This document shows, piece after piece, positions 8,160-15,763 of a DNA stretch of 55,299 nt. The translations under genes were made by a program, and so were the position numbers. The notes under the pieces are model-generated. The model had not been told where the DNA came from, ran no database searches, and worked only from the letters and a program-made list of their open reading frames with translations. Origin of the DNA: a virus; IMG/VR virus record IMGVR_UViG_3300025138_010082, positions 1-55,299 of that record; one strand, 5' to 3'. The stretch's first letter is position 1. Each line of letters begins with the position of its first letter.

Positions 8160-8318
8160 TTATTTTTTTATTTCAGTTACTATAAATATATTTTTAAATT
8201 TCTTTATAGGCATTTGTTTTACACTTGCAAAATATTTTGTTGCCATTTCTAGTGTTTCTTGGTGGGTTAAATGGATTAAATCTTTTCCATTTTTAAGAAA
8301 CATTCCATATTTTGTCAT
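8160..8318 (-). CDS. Small hypothetical protein (52 aa)
   Basis: Translated by hand: 52 residues, starting MTKYGMFLKNGKDLIHLTHQ and ending in a lysine-rich tail. The ATG at 8318 overlaps the upstream TGA as ATGA, and the TAA lies five bases before the next gene. The tight fit and absence of any other coding in this gap support a real gene. Function unknown. Confidence 0.6.
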   Translation of the reverse strand: MTKYGMFLKNGKDLIHLTHQETLEMATKYFASVKQMPIKKFKNIFIVTEIKK

Positions 8319-8587
8319 AACTTGTTTATTAAATCTCTTATTTTAGAGCATTGTTCATATTCTTCTTTTTCAATGTAATATTCTATAGCTTTTTCTAAAC
8401 CAACCTTCCATTCAGATTTAGGGACATTTAATATTATGTCTGTGTGTTCTATTTCTGCTATATTTACTGATTCTAAATTGTCTTTTACCCCTTCAGCTAT
8501 GTTTGCCACTAATGTTTTCATCATTAATGGTTTTTTAGCTTTTGTTTCAAAATCTTCAAGTGATATGATTGGGATTTTTTTAGGCAT
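8315..8587 (-). CDS. Hypothetical protein with UVR-like C-terminal helix pair
   Basis: A 90-residue protein. The C-terminal 30 residues (LEKAIEYYIEKEEYEQCSKI, then RDLINKL) resemble the UVR/UvrB-C interaction motif, a short helical hairpin for protein binding. The N-terminal part (IPIISLEDFETKAKKP) is unrecognised. Short proteins of this type occur in Bacteroidota phages. No repair enzyme is adjacent, so a UvrABC link is only a hint. Confidence 0.55.
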   Translation of the reverse strand: MPKKIPIISLEDFETKAKKPLMMKTLVANIAEGVKDNLESVNIAEIEHTDIILNVPKSEWKVGLEKAIEYYIEKEEYEQCSKIRDLINKL

Positions 8588-8588
8588 A

Positions 8589-9170
8589 TTACATTATATT
8601 GTGTTTAGTTAAATAGCTTAAATATTTTTTAGCTTCTGGTTTAGATTTACCTGCTGTTTCCATATCTCTTATAATATTATTACCTGCATTGATAAAAGCA
8701 TAAAAATCATCTTTATTTACTATTTTAGAAGCTTCATTTAAATCACGAACTTTCATCTCATTAAGAATCATTTCATTAATTTCTTCTTCTTCTGGTTCAG
8801 GTGCTAGGGGGGCGTCAGGTGATGATGCTTCTCCTTGACCTAAACCTTCAATGATTAAAGCTTTTAATTGAGCTAGAGGAATAAAAAATCCTATTACTTC
8901 ATCTCTAGGTACATCAGTGTCTTTACTTACTTGAATTTTATATTTACTTAATCCCTCATTTAACTTTTCTTGTAAAGCAACTTCTAATTTAGCTTTAACA
9001 TCAGGATTCATTTGCATTCCTTCTTTAGGTTCAAATTGAATTTTAATACCCAATTTAGTTGGATTTTTGTTTACACCTGTTCTTAATGTAAATTTAGAAC
9101 CACCTGCGCTTACTTCTGTAGCTTCTTTAAGTTCTTCTTTAATTATATCTTTTATATCTTTCCAATTCAT
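8589..9170 (-). CDS. Hypothetical phage protein with amphipathic N-terminal peptide
   Basis: I choose the ATG at 9170 (193 residues) rather than the longer frame from 9206, because it avoids overlap with the gene upstream and starts the clear peptide MNWKDIKDIIKEELKEATE. The middle (KFTLRTGVNKNPTKLGIKIQ) looks beta-rich. A proline/glutamate linker precedes a helical C-terminal domain. The leader resembles those in the 1034-4839 group. Function unknown; virion association is possible. Confidence 0.55.
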   Translation of the reverse strand: MNWKDIKDIIKEELKEATEVSAGGSKFTLRTGVNKNPTKLGIKIQFEPKEGMQMNPDVKAKLEVALQEKLNEGLSKYKIQVSKDTDVPRDEVIGFFIPLAQLKALIIEGLGQGEASSPDAPLAPEPEEEEINEMILNEMKVRDLNEASKIVNKDDFYAFINAGNNIIRDMETAGKSKPEAKKYLSYLTKHNIM

Positions 9171-9174
9171 ATTA

Positions 9175-9411
9175 TTATTTTTTTGCGAATTTTTCTGCTC
9201 CCGCAATACCGAAACATCCTATTACAATCCATGTAAATGAATCATATATATTTTCGTTTATTACTAAATCTTTACCTACATACCCAGTTACTAAATCTAA
9301 TGAGGCAAAAGCTACCATAACTAAGAATGCTATAAAACCAACTACTGTTTTTTCATTCCATTCGTTGTCATTTTTAAAAATGTTCCACATGTTTTTAATT
9401 TTTTTTATCAT
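9175..9411 (-). CDS. Holin-like membrane protein
   Basis: A 78-residue protein with a basic/amphipathic start, a first membrane segment (VVGFIAFLVMVAFASLDLVTGY) near residues 23-45, a short loop, and a second (SFTWIVIGCFGIAGA) near 58-72, ending KFAKK. Size, topology and position about 1 kb from an L,D-transpeptidase-like protein fit a class II-like phage holin that opens the inner membrane at lysis. There is no sequence proof of function. Confidence 0.55.
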   Translation of the reverse strand: MIKKIKNMWNIFKNDNEWNEKTVVGFIAFLVMVAFASLDLVTGYVGKDLVINENIYDSFTWIVIGCFGIAGAEKFAKK

Positions 9412-9450
9412 GATTAAGTGACCTTTATTTATTATACATATGGAAAAAAT

Positions 9451-9840
9451 TTACGAGGTGAACACTTTTTTCTTACCTCCGTCATAAACGTAAGCATGTC
9501 CTTCAGCTATTAATGTTTCATTAACATTCCACTGTTTACCATCTACATCCATAACAAATAATTCACCTAACACTCTACCATATTTTCCTAAACCATGTGA
9601 TTTAAGTCTAAAGTAACCCGATTTAGCTGACACTTCCTCTAATAATTGTTTTGTACGAGCTGAAGCTAATTTACCTAATTTTTTTTCTTCAAGGTCTCTT
9701 GTTCTTGATTCCCAAGTGTCTACACCCATGAAACGAATTCGTTTTTTAAACCAAATGTCGAATCCAACGTCAATTAAGGCGTCTACTGTGTCACCGTCAA
9801 CTACTCTGTCTAATTTTGCTCTGTAAATGTACTTTTCCAT
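9451..9840 (-). CDS. Staphylococcal-nuclease-like (thermonuclease) protein
   Basis: A 129-residue SNase-fold nuclease, a calcium-dependent phosphodiesterase acting on DNA or RNA. The signature opens VVDGDTVDALID, continues with RIRFMGVDTWESR (metal and catalytic Asp/Arg region), then KYGRVLGELFV and LIAEGHAYVYDGG. No signal peptide is visible, so it probably acts in the cytoplasm. It may help degrade host DNA or process nucleic acid. It lies at the downstream end of the glycan cluster, eight bases after a glycosyltransferase. Confidence 0.85.
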   Translation of the reverse strand: MEKYIYRAKLDRVVDGDTVDALIDVGFDIWFKKRIRFMGVDTWESRTRDLEEKKLGKLASARTKQLLEEVSAKSGYFRLKSHGLGKYGRVLGELFVMDVDGKQWNVNETLIAEGHAYVYDGGKKKVFTS

Positions 9841-9848
9841 GTTTTATA

Positions 9849-11096
9849 TTAATTAATTAAATTTGTGCGAACACATATTAAGTCTTTTTCGTATGTGTTT
9901 AAGTTTGTTATTGTTATTTGTAAATTTTCTATTGTAAATTGGGTGGGTTCAACAAAGAAATCTTCATGTAATTGTTTATCATTAGCAAGTATTTCAGATA
10001 GTTGTTGGATAATTTGAAAATCTTGCTGTGTGAATTTACTACCATCTATTGTAACTAAAATATCATTTTGTTTTTTGTTATCATAAGGTTTTATTTTTTC
10101 TTGTAAATCAAATGATGTATTAGGTTGTTCTAAATTAATATAATTTTTAATTATTGTAGGGGTATTTCCTTCATCTACATAAATTGTACTACACCAAGGT
10201 TCAAGTGTCTCTAATAACTGAGGAGTACAATTTTTAAGTATAAAACCTATATTATACTTTGGTGGAACAATTGGTTTCATTAGAGTATCATGTTTACAGA
10301 AATGGCCCCATTTACGTAAGAATTCTTTAGTTGATTTTTGATTTTGTTTTAACCATTCATCTGTTTCTCTATTCTTCATAAACACTTCGCCATTTGGGTT
10401 TCGTGTTGCCCCATCTGCAAATCTTGAGCCTCTACAAGTCATATGATAAACAAATCCTTCCCAGGTTTGAATAAACTTACAACCATTTAAATGAAAACGA
10501 TTAAATATGTCTGTGTCTTCTTTTGATTGAGGGGCAAATATAGGATCATGCCCACCTATTTCTTGAAAATCTGATTTATAAAATGCCCAAGGTGCAAATA
10601 TACCTTCTGTTGTTTTATCTTTTGTCTTTAATCTTTCTACTTGAGTAAGTAACATGTCTTCATCAAACTCTTCAGGTTCAATACCACAGTCTAATAATAT
10701 TTTTTCGGGTCCATCTGGATGTAATGGTGGTTCAATTCTAGTAAGTGATACAATTGTTTTTTCTTTAATGTGTTTTTCAATTTCATCTAACGCATTAGGA
10801 CACAAATACATGTCTGCATGGTAAATCATACAAATGTCACTTGTAGCAACTTCATTAATTAATCTGTCGTATAAAATTGTATGGCCTAATCTTTTACCTG
10901 ATTGGTTTGTGATAAACTTAAAATTTACATCTATTTCAGCCATTTGGATACACCATTCAAGTGTTCCATCGTTTGAAAAGTCATCAGCAACACAAATTTC
11001 GACTTCATGTTTGCCTTGATTTTTTCTTATTGAATTGTAAGACCATTTAAGGTACTTAAGATTATTTCTGCCTGGTTGTATTAAACTTATTTTCAT
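9849..11096 (-). CDS. Family 2 glycosyltransferase with C-terminal extension
   Basis: A 415-residue protein. Residues ~1-260 form a GT-A glycosyltransferase of the family 2 type: ISLIQPGRNNLKYLKWSYNS, the ICVADDFSNDGT nucleotide site, and the HADMY metal motif. Residues ~280-415 form a second domain of unknown role. It would transfer a sugar from a nucleotide donor in the cytoplasm. It is the last gene of the glycan cluster and starts in an ATGA overlap with the upstream gene. Confidence 0.8.
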   Translation of the reverse strand: MKISLIQPGRNNLKYLKWSYNSIRKNQGKHEVEICVADDFSNDGTLEWCIQMAEIDVNFKFITNQSGKRLGHTILYDRLINEVATSDICMIYHADMYLCPNALDEIEKHIKEKTIVSLTRIEPPLHPDGPEKILLDCGIEPEEFDEDMLLTQVERLKTKDKTTEGIFAPWAFYKSDFQEIGGHDPIFAPQSKEDTDIFNRFHLNGCKFIQTWEGFVYHMTCRGSRFADGATRNPNGEVFMKNRETDEWLKQNQKSTKEFLRKWGHFCKHDTLMKPIVPPKYNIGFILKNCTPQLLETLEPWCSTIYVDEGNTPTIIKNYINLEQPNTSFDLQEKIKPYDNKKQNDILVTIDGSKFTQQDFQIIQQLSEILANDKQLHEDFFVEPTQFTIENLQITITNLNTYEKDLICVRTNLIN

Positions 11097-11812
11097 CTAT
11101 TTTGTTTTACATTTTCAATTTCTAGCATAATAATCTCATCAGGTATATAACATTTTAGATCTGAAAATCTAGCCATTCCGTTATTAAAATCATAATATCC
11201 TTCATAAAAATTAGGCTTTCTTATATCTCTAATAGGAATATCATGGGTACATTTATGGTGGTTTAAAATAAATTCAGAAAGTCTTTCTTTCCACCATTCT
11301 GTTTTATATAAAGCATCTAAGCTAAGTCTTTTATGGGGGGCATGTTTACCCAAATAAAAATAACCATTATTTAATTTTTTATATCCAGGTGATTTATTTT
11401 GATTATAAGGAGTATATCCATTAATAAATTGGGGTTCTAAATATTTATGTAATTTACATAATAACATATAATCAAAATCACTGCCAATAAATTCTTTAAT
11501 ACATGCATCTACTTTTTTCTTAGTACTCTTTACAACCATATCTTCACATAAACATATTAAATAAGGAGTTTTTACTTCATTACTTAATGATAAAGTTACA
11601 TTAGCCCATTCTGGTTCTAAATTATTATAAAATTTTAAATTTTTTATATTATTTTTATATATTGAATATACCTTATCTAAATTTATTGTTGAATTATAGT
11701 TTATAATAAATTCAGAATTTGGAAAAGTATTAGCTAATGATATAACACTATGTTCAAGAACTTTTAATCTTTCATCTTTAGTACATATAAAATTTTGAAC
11801 TATACTAATCAT
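11093..11812 (-). CDS. Putative glycosyltransferase, paralogue of the 12354-13034 gene
   Basis: A 239-residue protein. Its N-terminus (MISIVQNFICTKDERLKVLE) is identical over about 20 residues to the gene at 12354-13034, matching the 65-base direct repeat at 11751-11815 and 12973-13037. Similar sequences continue (LKFYNNLEPEWANVTLSLSN; TPYLICLCEDMVV; SLDALYKTEWW). The CED triad could be a DxD-like metal motif of a GT-A fold. It is likely a glycosyltransferase because it sits among them; the family is not one I can name. Confidence 0.5.
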   Translation of the reverse strand: MISIVQNFICTKDERLKVLEHSVISLANTFPNSEFIINYNSTINLDKVYSIYKNNIKNLKFYNNLEPEWANVTLSLSNEVKTPYLICLCEDMVVKSTKKKVDACIKEFIGSDFDYMLLCKLHKYLEPQFINGYTPYNQNKSPGYKKLNNGYFYLGKHAPHKRLSLDALYKTEWWKERLSEFILNHHKCTHDIPIRDIRKPNFYEGYYDFNNGMARFSDLKCYIPDEIIMLEIENVKQNR

Positions 11813-11815
11813 TTT
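11751..11815 (-). repeat. 65-bp direct repeat, copy 1
   Basis: Identical base for base to 12973-13037. It covers the start codon and first ~20 codons of the gene at 11093-11812. The identity extends to silent positions, so the copies are recent or kept alike by recombination. Confidence 0.9.
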
Positions 11816-12348
11816 ATTGCTTTTATATTTAAACTAATTAGCGTTCCTTTTTCTTTATTCATATGGGGGATATATGCTTGTGAATGGTCATCAAAATCAC
11901 TATGTTCTGTTTCTCTCCAGTCATAGTAACCTATATCTGAAAAACCACACTTATTTAATATTGACTTTAATTCTTTAAAATCATAAGTAGTTTTATGGTA
12001 TATTGTTTCGTTACTCATTTTCATTTTCCCATATAAAGGACCTAAAAAACTATCTAAAGGTATATTATCTTCTATATATAATTTAGCCATAGCTTGAAAA
12101 TTAGGCACAGCTAGTCTTAATACTCCCCCAGGTTTTAATTTAGCTTTCCATTTATTTAAAATATCTAATATTTCTTCTCTATCAAAATATTCAATAACAT
12201 GACTAGCATATATTAAATCAATAGAATTATCTTCATAAGGTAAAATAAGTATATCTTTTGAGTCTAAGTGGGAATAATTACCTCCATCTATATGGATCCA
12301 ATCTTTACCAAAATTTCTCCACCCACATCCTAAATTTATTTTTTTCAT
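11809..12348 (-). CDS. Class I SAM-dependent methyltransferase
   Basis: A 179-residue methyltransferase. Motif I is INLGCGWRNFGKDWIHIDGG (residues ~4-23); DLIYASHVIEYF is the post-II region typical of methyltransferases of surface-glycan clusters; and KLKPGGVLRLAVPNF follows. The substrate is unknown, but placement between two paralogous putative glycosyltransferases suggests O-methylation of a sugar. The ATG overlaps the downstream start by four bases. Confidence 0.85.
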   Translation of the reverse strand: MKKINLGCGWRNFGKDWIHIDGGNYSHLDSKDILILPYEDNSIDLIYASHVIEYFDREEILDILNKWKAKLKPGGVLRLAVPNFQAMAKLYIEDNIPLDSFLGPLYGKMKMSNETIYHKTTYDFKELKSILNKCGFSDIGYYDWRETEHSDFDDHSQAYIPHMNKEKGTLISLNIKAIK

Positions 12349-12353
12349 AATTT

Positions 12354-13034
12354 TTATTTATTTAAAAAGGTTTCAGTTTCAGTTTGTGTATGAATTAAAA
12401 TTTCTTTTTTAGGCACAGCACACATTATATTATCACCCCATGATAATACACCATTAGGTTCAAGGAATATATCTTCATAATGGTGTGGGAGGTTTAAAGG
12501 AAATCTTCTAGGATAATAATTCATCAATTTTTCTAACTTTTGTATTAATAAATCTGTTTTGTATAATGCATCTACAGATAAAGAGGAACCTGGGGAATTA
12601 GATGCTTTATATTTCCATAATAAATCCCCATTTTCATACCCCCTCCAATATTCTTTTTTAGTATATTTCCATAATCTACCTATGGGCATGTATGATATAT
12701 CATTTTGGATTACTTCTTTTACTATATCTTGCCAATAATTATAATCCATATTATAAGTAAAATCTTCACAAAAAATAAGGGTATATGGGGTTTTTACCTC
12801 TTTTAATAATGATAAAGTTATTAAACCCCAGTTGGGTTCCAAATTATTATAAAAATTTAATTTACTAATATTATCTTTATATATAGAATGTACATTATCT
12901 AAATTTATTTTAGAACCATAATTAATAATAAATTCATGATCCTTAAATATTTTACCCATTTTAGGTGTTTCTTGTTCAAGAACTTTTAATCTTTCATCTT
13001 TAGTACATATAAAATTTTGAACTATACTAATCAT
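12354..13034 (-). CDS. Putative glycosyltransferase, paralogue of the 11093-11812 gene
   Basis: A 226-residue protein sharing its first ~20 residues exactly with the gene at 11093-11812 and clear but weaker similarity beyond (LNFYNNLEPNWGLITLSLLK; TPYTLIFCEDFTYNM; SLSVDALYKTDLL). The two flank a methyltransferase. The pattern is duplication followed by divergence of the acceptor-binding half while the N-terminal nucleotide-binding half stayed constant. Glycosyltransferase activity is inferred from context. Confidence 0.5.
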   Translation of the reverse strand: MISIVQNFICTKDERLKVLEQETPKMGKIFKDHEFIINYGSKINLDNVHSIYKDNISKLNFYNNLEPNWGLITLSLLKEVKTPYTLIFCEDFTYNMDYNYWQDIVKEVIQNDISYMPIGRLWKYTKKEYWRGYENGDLLWKYKASNSPGSSLSVDALYKTDLLIQKLEKLMNYYPRRFPLNLPHHYEDIFLEPNGVLSWGDNIMCAVPKKEILIHTQTETETFLNK

Positions 13035-13037
13035 TTT
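12973..13037 (-). repeat. 65-bp direct repeat, copy 2
   Basis: Perfect copy of 11751-11815, covering the start of the gene at 12354-13034. Recombination between the two copies would delete the methyltransferase and one paralogue and leave an intact hybrid gene. Confidence 0.9.
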
Positions 13038-14004
13038 TATAAATTTTTAACCAATGGTCTACCATCTCTTCCATCATATCTTTAAATGTATATGTTGGTT
13101 TCCATCCTAATTCTGTTCTAATTTTAGTTGAATCCCCCCTTAAATAAGGTAGTTCTTCAGGTCTCATAAATTTAGGGTTTTGTGTAATATAGTCCTTATA
13201 ATTTAAACCTAAATGACTAAATACTACATCACACATTTCTCTTACTGAGTGTGTTTCCATAGTTGATACTACCCAATCACCAGGTTTATCGTGTTGCATC
13301 ATTAAATGCATTGCTCTTACATAATCATATGAATGACCCCAATCCCTATAAGAATCCATATTACCTAATTCTAATTTATCTTGTAAACCTAATTTTATTT
13401 TAGCAGCTGCTTTAGCTACTTTATTTGTTACAAAATTAGATCCTCTTCTAGGTGATTCATGATTAAATAATATACCGTTTGTAGCATGTAATTTATATGC
13501 ACGTCTGTAATTCCTTACAATGTTATAACCAAATACTTTAGAACAACCATAAGGTGATACTGGATTCATTACTGTAGTTTCTCTTTGAAAATTATCATCT
13601 TCAACAGATAAACCAAACATTTCAGAACTACTTGCTTGGTAAAATTTAGCTTTAGGACAAGCCCTTCTATAAGCTTCTAGCATATTGAGAACACCTAATG
13701 CATTTGTTTGTACTGTGAATTGAGGTATATCAAAACTAATCCTTACGTGGGACTGTGCCGCCATATTATAAATTTCATCTGGTTGAATTGTATCTAGTAA
13801 TTTTTCAATTCCCCCTTGATCTAATAAATCACCATAATAAGTTGTAATTTTATCTTCTACATTAGATAGTCTTTGATCTTGGTTTTCAGGAGTTGAATTT
13901 CTTCTAACTATACCATGTACTTCGTACCCTAGTTCTACTAAATATTCAGCTAGATAACTACCATCTTGCCCTCCTATGCCTGTTATAAATGCTTTTTTCT
14001 TCAT
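13027..14004 (-). CDS. gmd: GDP-mannose 4,6-dehydratase
   Basis: A 325-residue short-chain dehydrogenase-fold enzyme converting GDP-mannose to GDP-4-keto-6-deoxymannose. Evidence: NADP-binding ITGIGGQDGSYLAEYL at residues ~8-23, HGIVRRNSTPEN, NMAAQSHVRISFDIP, SSSEMFG, catalytic YGCSK, and the family signature NHESPRRG. Length is close to the usual 340-370. No GDP-fucose synthase is seen in the window. The next gene downstream is an aminotransferase, so a 4-amino sugar such as perosamine is a likely product. GDP-mannose may come from the host, with help from the mannose-phosphate-isomerase-type cupin at 18203. Confidence 0.93.
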   Translation of the reverse strand: MKKKAFITGIGGQDGSYLAEYLVELGYEVHGIVRRNSTPENQDQRLSNVEDKITTYYGDLLDQGGIEKLLDTIQPDEIYNMAAQSHVRISFDIPQFTVQTNALGVLNMLEAYRRACPKAKFYQASSSEMFGLSVEDDNFQRETTVMNPVSPYGCSKVFGYNIVRNYRRAYKLHATNGILFNHESPRRGSNFVTNKVAKAAAKIKLGLQDKLELGNMDSYRDWGHSYDYVRAMHLMMQHDKPGDWVVSTMETHSVREMCDVVFSHLGLNYKDYITQNPKFMRPEELPYLRGDSTKIRTELGWKPTYTFKDMMEEMVDHWLKIYKND

Positions 14005-14007
14005 AAG

Positions 14008-14640
14008 TTATTTTGTTTGTAAATAAGGATCTATTCCTTCACTTTTATTAAATACTTTCATCTTTGATACATCAGGCCAATCATTAATTGTCCATTGTAC
14101 TGGTTTTTCTTTTATTGCATTGGGTAATTTTTTTAAACCTAACTCAGCAGTTTCGGGTGTCATATAATAATGGTAACCTACAGTTTCAATATCTTGTTCT
14201 CTCCAAGGTATGTAGGGATGTCTACCATCATAGCTCATTTTTTTAAGTTCGAAGGCATCATCTTTATTATCACATAATATAATACCTCCTCTACCTAAAG
14301 CCAAATGTTTTCTAAATTGAAAACTTAAACACATAAAGGTTCCAGGTATATAACTATTTTTTTTCCATAAAACAGCTGCATCTATAATAGGTGTTAAATG
14401 TTTAGTTAAATAATAATAATCTTTCCAATTTTCATTTTTCCAATTTAACTGTATATTTAATTTTTTAGCCAAAAAAGGGATAGAAATATATGTCCTTTTA
14501 GGTACATTAATATAAGAAATATTTTGATGCCTTAAACATAATTCAACTCCGTGTGTGCAACAATCTACTGCTACTGCATATGGTGCACCAAAAAATTCTG
14601 CTATTTTATTTTCAAATTCTGTTACTTTACTAAAACTCAT
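14008..14640 (-). CDS. Short DegT/DnrJ-type PLP aminotransferase
   Basis: I set the start at 14640 (210 residues, ATGA overlap with the upstream stop) rather than the longer frame. The sequence shows AEFFGAPYAVAVDCCTHGVE (phosphate-binding loop of sugar aminotransferases), PIIDAA, and SFQFRKHLALGRGG with the likely PLP lysine. Members are normally ~370 residues, so parts of the large domain and the C-terminal domain are missing. Gmd directly downstream suggests the substrate GDP-4-keto-6-deoxymannose. Whether the short form is active is unknown. Confidence 0.7.
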   Translation of the reverse strand: MSFSKVTEFENKIAEFFGAPYAVAVDCCTHGVELCLRHQNISYINVPKRTYISIPFLAKKLNIQLNWKNENWKDYYYLTKHLTPIIDAAVLWKKNSYIPGTFMCLSFQFRKHLALGRGGIILCDNKDDAFELKKMSYDGRHPYIPWREQDIETVGYHYYMTPETAELGLKKLPNAIKEKPVQWTINDWPDVSKMKVFNKSEGIDPYLQTK

Positions 14641-15395
14641 TTTTTTGTTCTTTTGGCATAACCTTCTCCCCATTTAAAAGTTTTTAAGTTATTAATATTT
14701 AAATCTATACTAGGATTATAATGACAGTTAATAAATTGGGTTCTTATAGGGTAATGATCATACCTTTCATAAAAAACATGTTTTAATTTTTGTTGTAATC
14801 CTGTTTTTTGGATATGGTGTTTAAGTTCTTTATGGGGGTTATTTATTCCATATTCGCCCCATTGTTCATATAGGGATCCAAAAGTATTTATATCTTTAGA
14901 ATTTCCAAATGCCCAAAGATCAGAATACATATCTCCTATATTACATTTACATGGTTTATTATAACATTCATTTACATGAGAAATATAGAAATTATTTTTA
15001 TTAAAATGAGAAAATATTATATCCTTATTAAACATACAATCAAATCTTCCTACCATTACAAAATCATATTCTATATTATTTTCCTTTTCATAAGAACTTT
15101 TTAAATTAATGCTAGTTGCTGTAGAATACCACCTACTAGCCACACTATTTGTTCTTACATCATTTTGATTAAAATTGATTTGTTTTTCTATTAAATATTT
15201 TTTTGGGTTATATAATTCTATAAATTCTTTTTCAAAATCAGTACTCCAACTATGAATAAAAACATCAACATCATTACAATCAAATATGTGTTTTTTATAA
15301 AAGTAATGTCCTATTCTAGGATCTATAGGATGTCCCACTCCATATTTCTTTTCTGCAGCACCTACTACCCCCATTAAACATAACGCTATCTTCAT
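14637..15395 (-). CDS. Putative glycosyltransferase of a phage/surface-glycan type
   Basis: A 252-residue protein beginning KIALCLMGVVG, with NDVDVFIHSWS, LYNPKKYLIE and YDFVMVGRFDCMF, the R-x-D segment being a common metal/donor site in this class. Such proteins (K-I-A-L-C-x-x-G start, DVFIH, RxD) recur in viral and capsule clusters and are annotated as glycosyltransferases. Both ends overlap neighbours in ATGA steps. Confidence 0.55.
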   Translation of the reverse strand: MKIALCLMGVVGAAEKKYGVGHPIDPRIGHYFYKKHIFDCNDVDVFIHSWSTDFEKEFIELYNPKKYLIEKQINFNQNDVRTNSVASRWYSTATSINLKSSYEKENNIEYDFVMVGRFDCMFNKDIIFSHFNKNNFYISHVNECYNKPCKCNIGDMYSDLWAFGNSKDINTFGSLYEQWGEYGINNPHKELKHHIQKTGLQQKLKHVFYERYDHYPIRTQFINCHYNPSIDLNINNLKTFKWGEGYAKRTKK

Positions 15396-15763
15396 ATTTG
15401 TAATAGTTTTATTCCTTCGTTTCTTATTAGATTAATGGCAATAGCATAATCTTCAGATCCATTAGGTTTTCTATCGTTAATTAAATAGCGTTTTCCCCCT
15501 CCTATTCCCATAATAAGTTGATCATAAATAATTCCAACTTGGGATAATTGGATTTCTGTAATATTTCTAAGGCTTTCTTTTCTACCTGTAGTAAGGATAA
15601 TATTATATCCTAATCTATCCCATTCTAGAATTTTATCTGTTGTGCCTTCTAATAAATCTAATTTATGAGTGGGTAATTGAGCATCTGTAGGTTTAGTATG
15701 TGTTACTAATGTACCATCAATATCACAGAATATAGTAATGGGTCTTTTATCTATATAGTTCAT
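15392..15763 (-). CDS. HAD-family phosphatase
   Basis: A 123-residue minimal HAD hydrolase: FCDIDGTLV with nucleophile Asp14 and Asp16, TTGRKES as motif II, and the lysine/acid region near KRYLINDRK. It has little or no cap domain, like phosphatases acting on large or sugar-phosphate substrates in capsule loci. It lies next to a nucleotidyltransferase-kinase fusion and an aldolase-like barrel, suggesting the three make an activated sugar. Confidence 0.8.
   Translation of the reverse strand: MNYIDKRPITIFCDIDGTLVTHTKPTDAQLPTHKLDLLEGTTDKILEWDRLGYNIILTTGRKESLRNITEIQLSQVGIIYDQLIMGIGGGKRYLINDRKPNGSEDYAIAINLIRNEGIKLLQI

Noticed and set aside
4853-8188. T4 late-promoter-like TATAAATA near 4853 and 8181
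   Set aside because: Both point along the plus strand, away from the minus-strand genes, and no plus-strand gene follows.
14008-14673. Longer start at 14673 for the DegT-like gene
   Set aside because: It would overlap the upstream gene by 37 bases; the ATG at 14640 forms a standard ATGA overlap.
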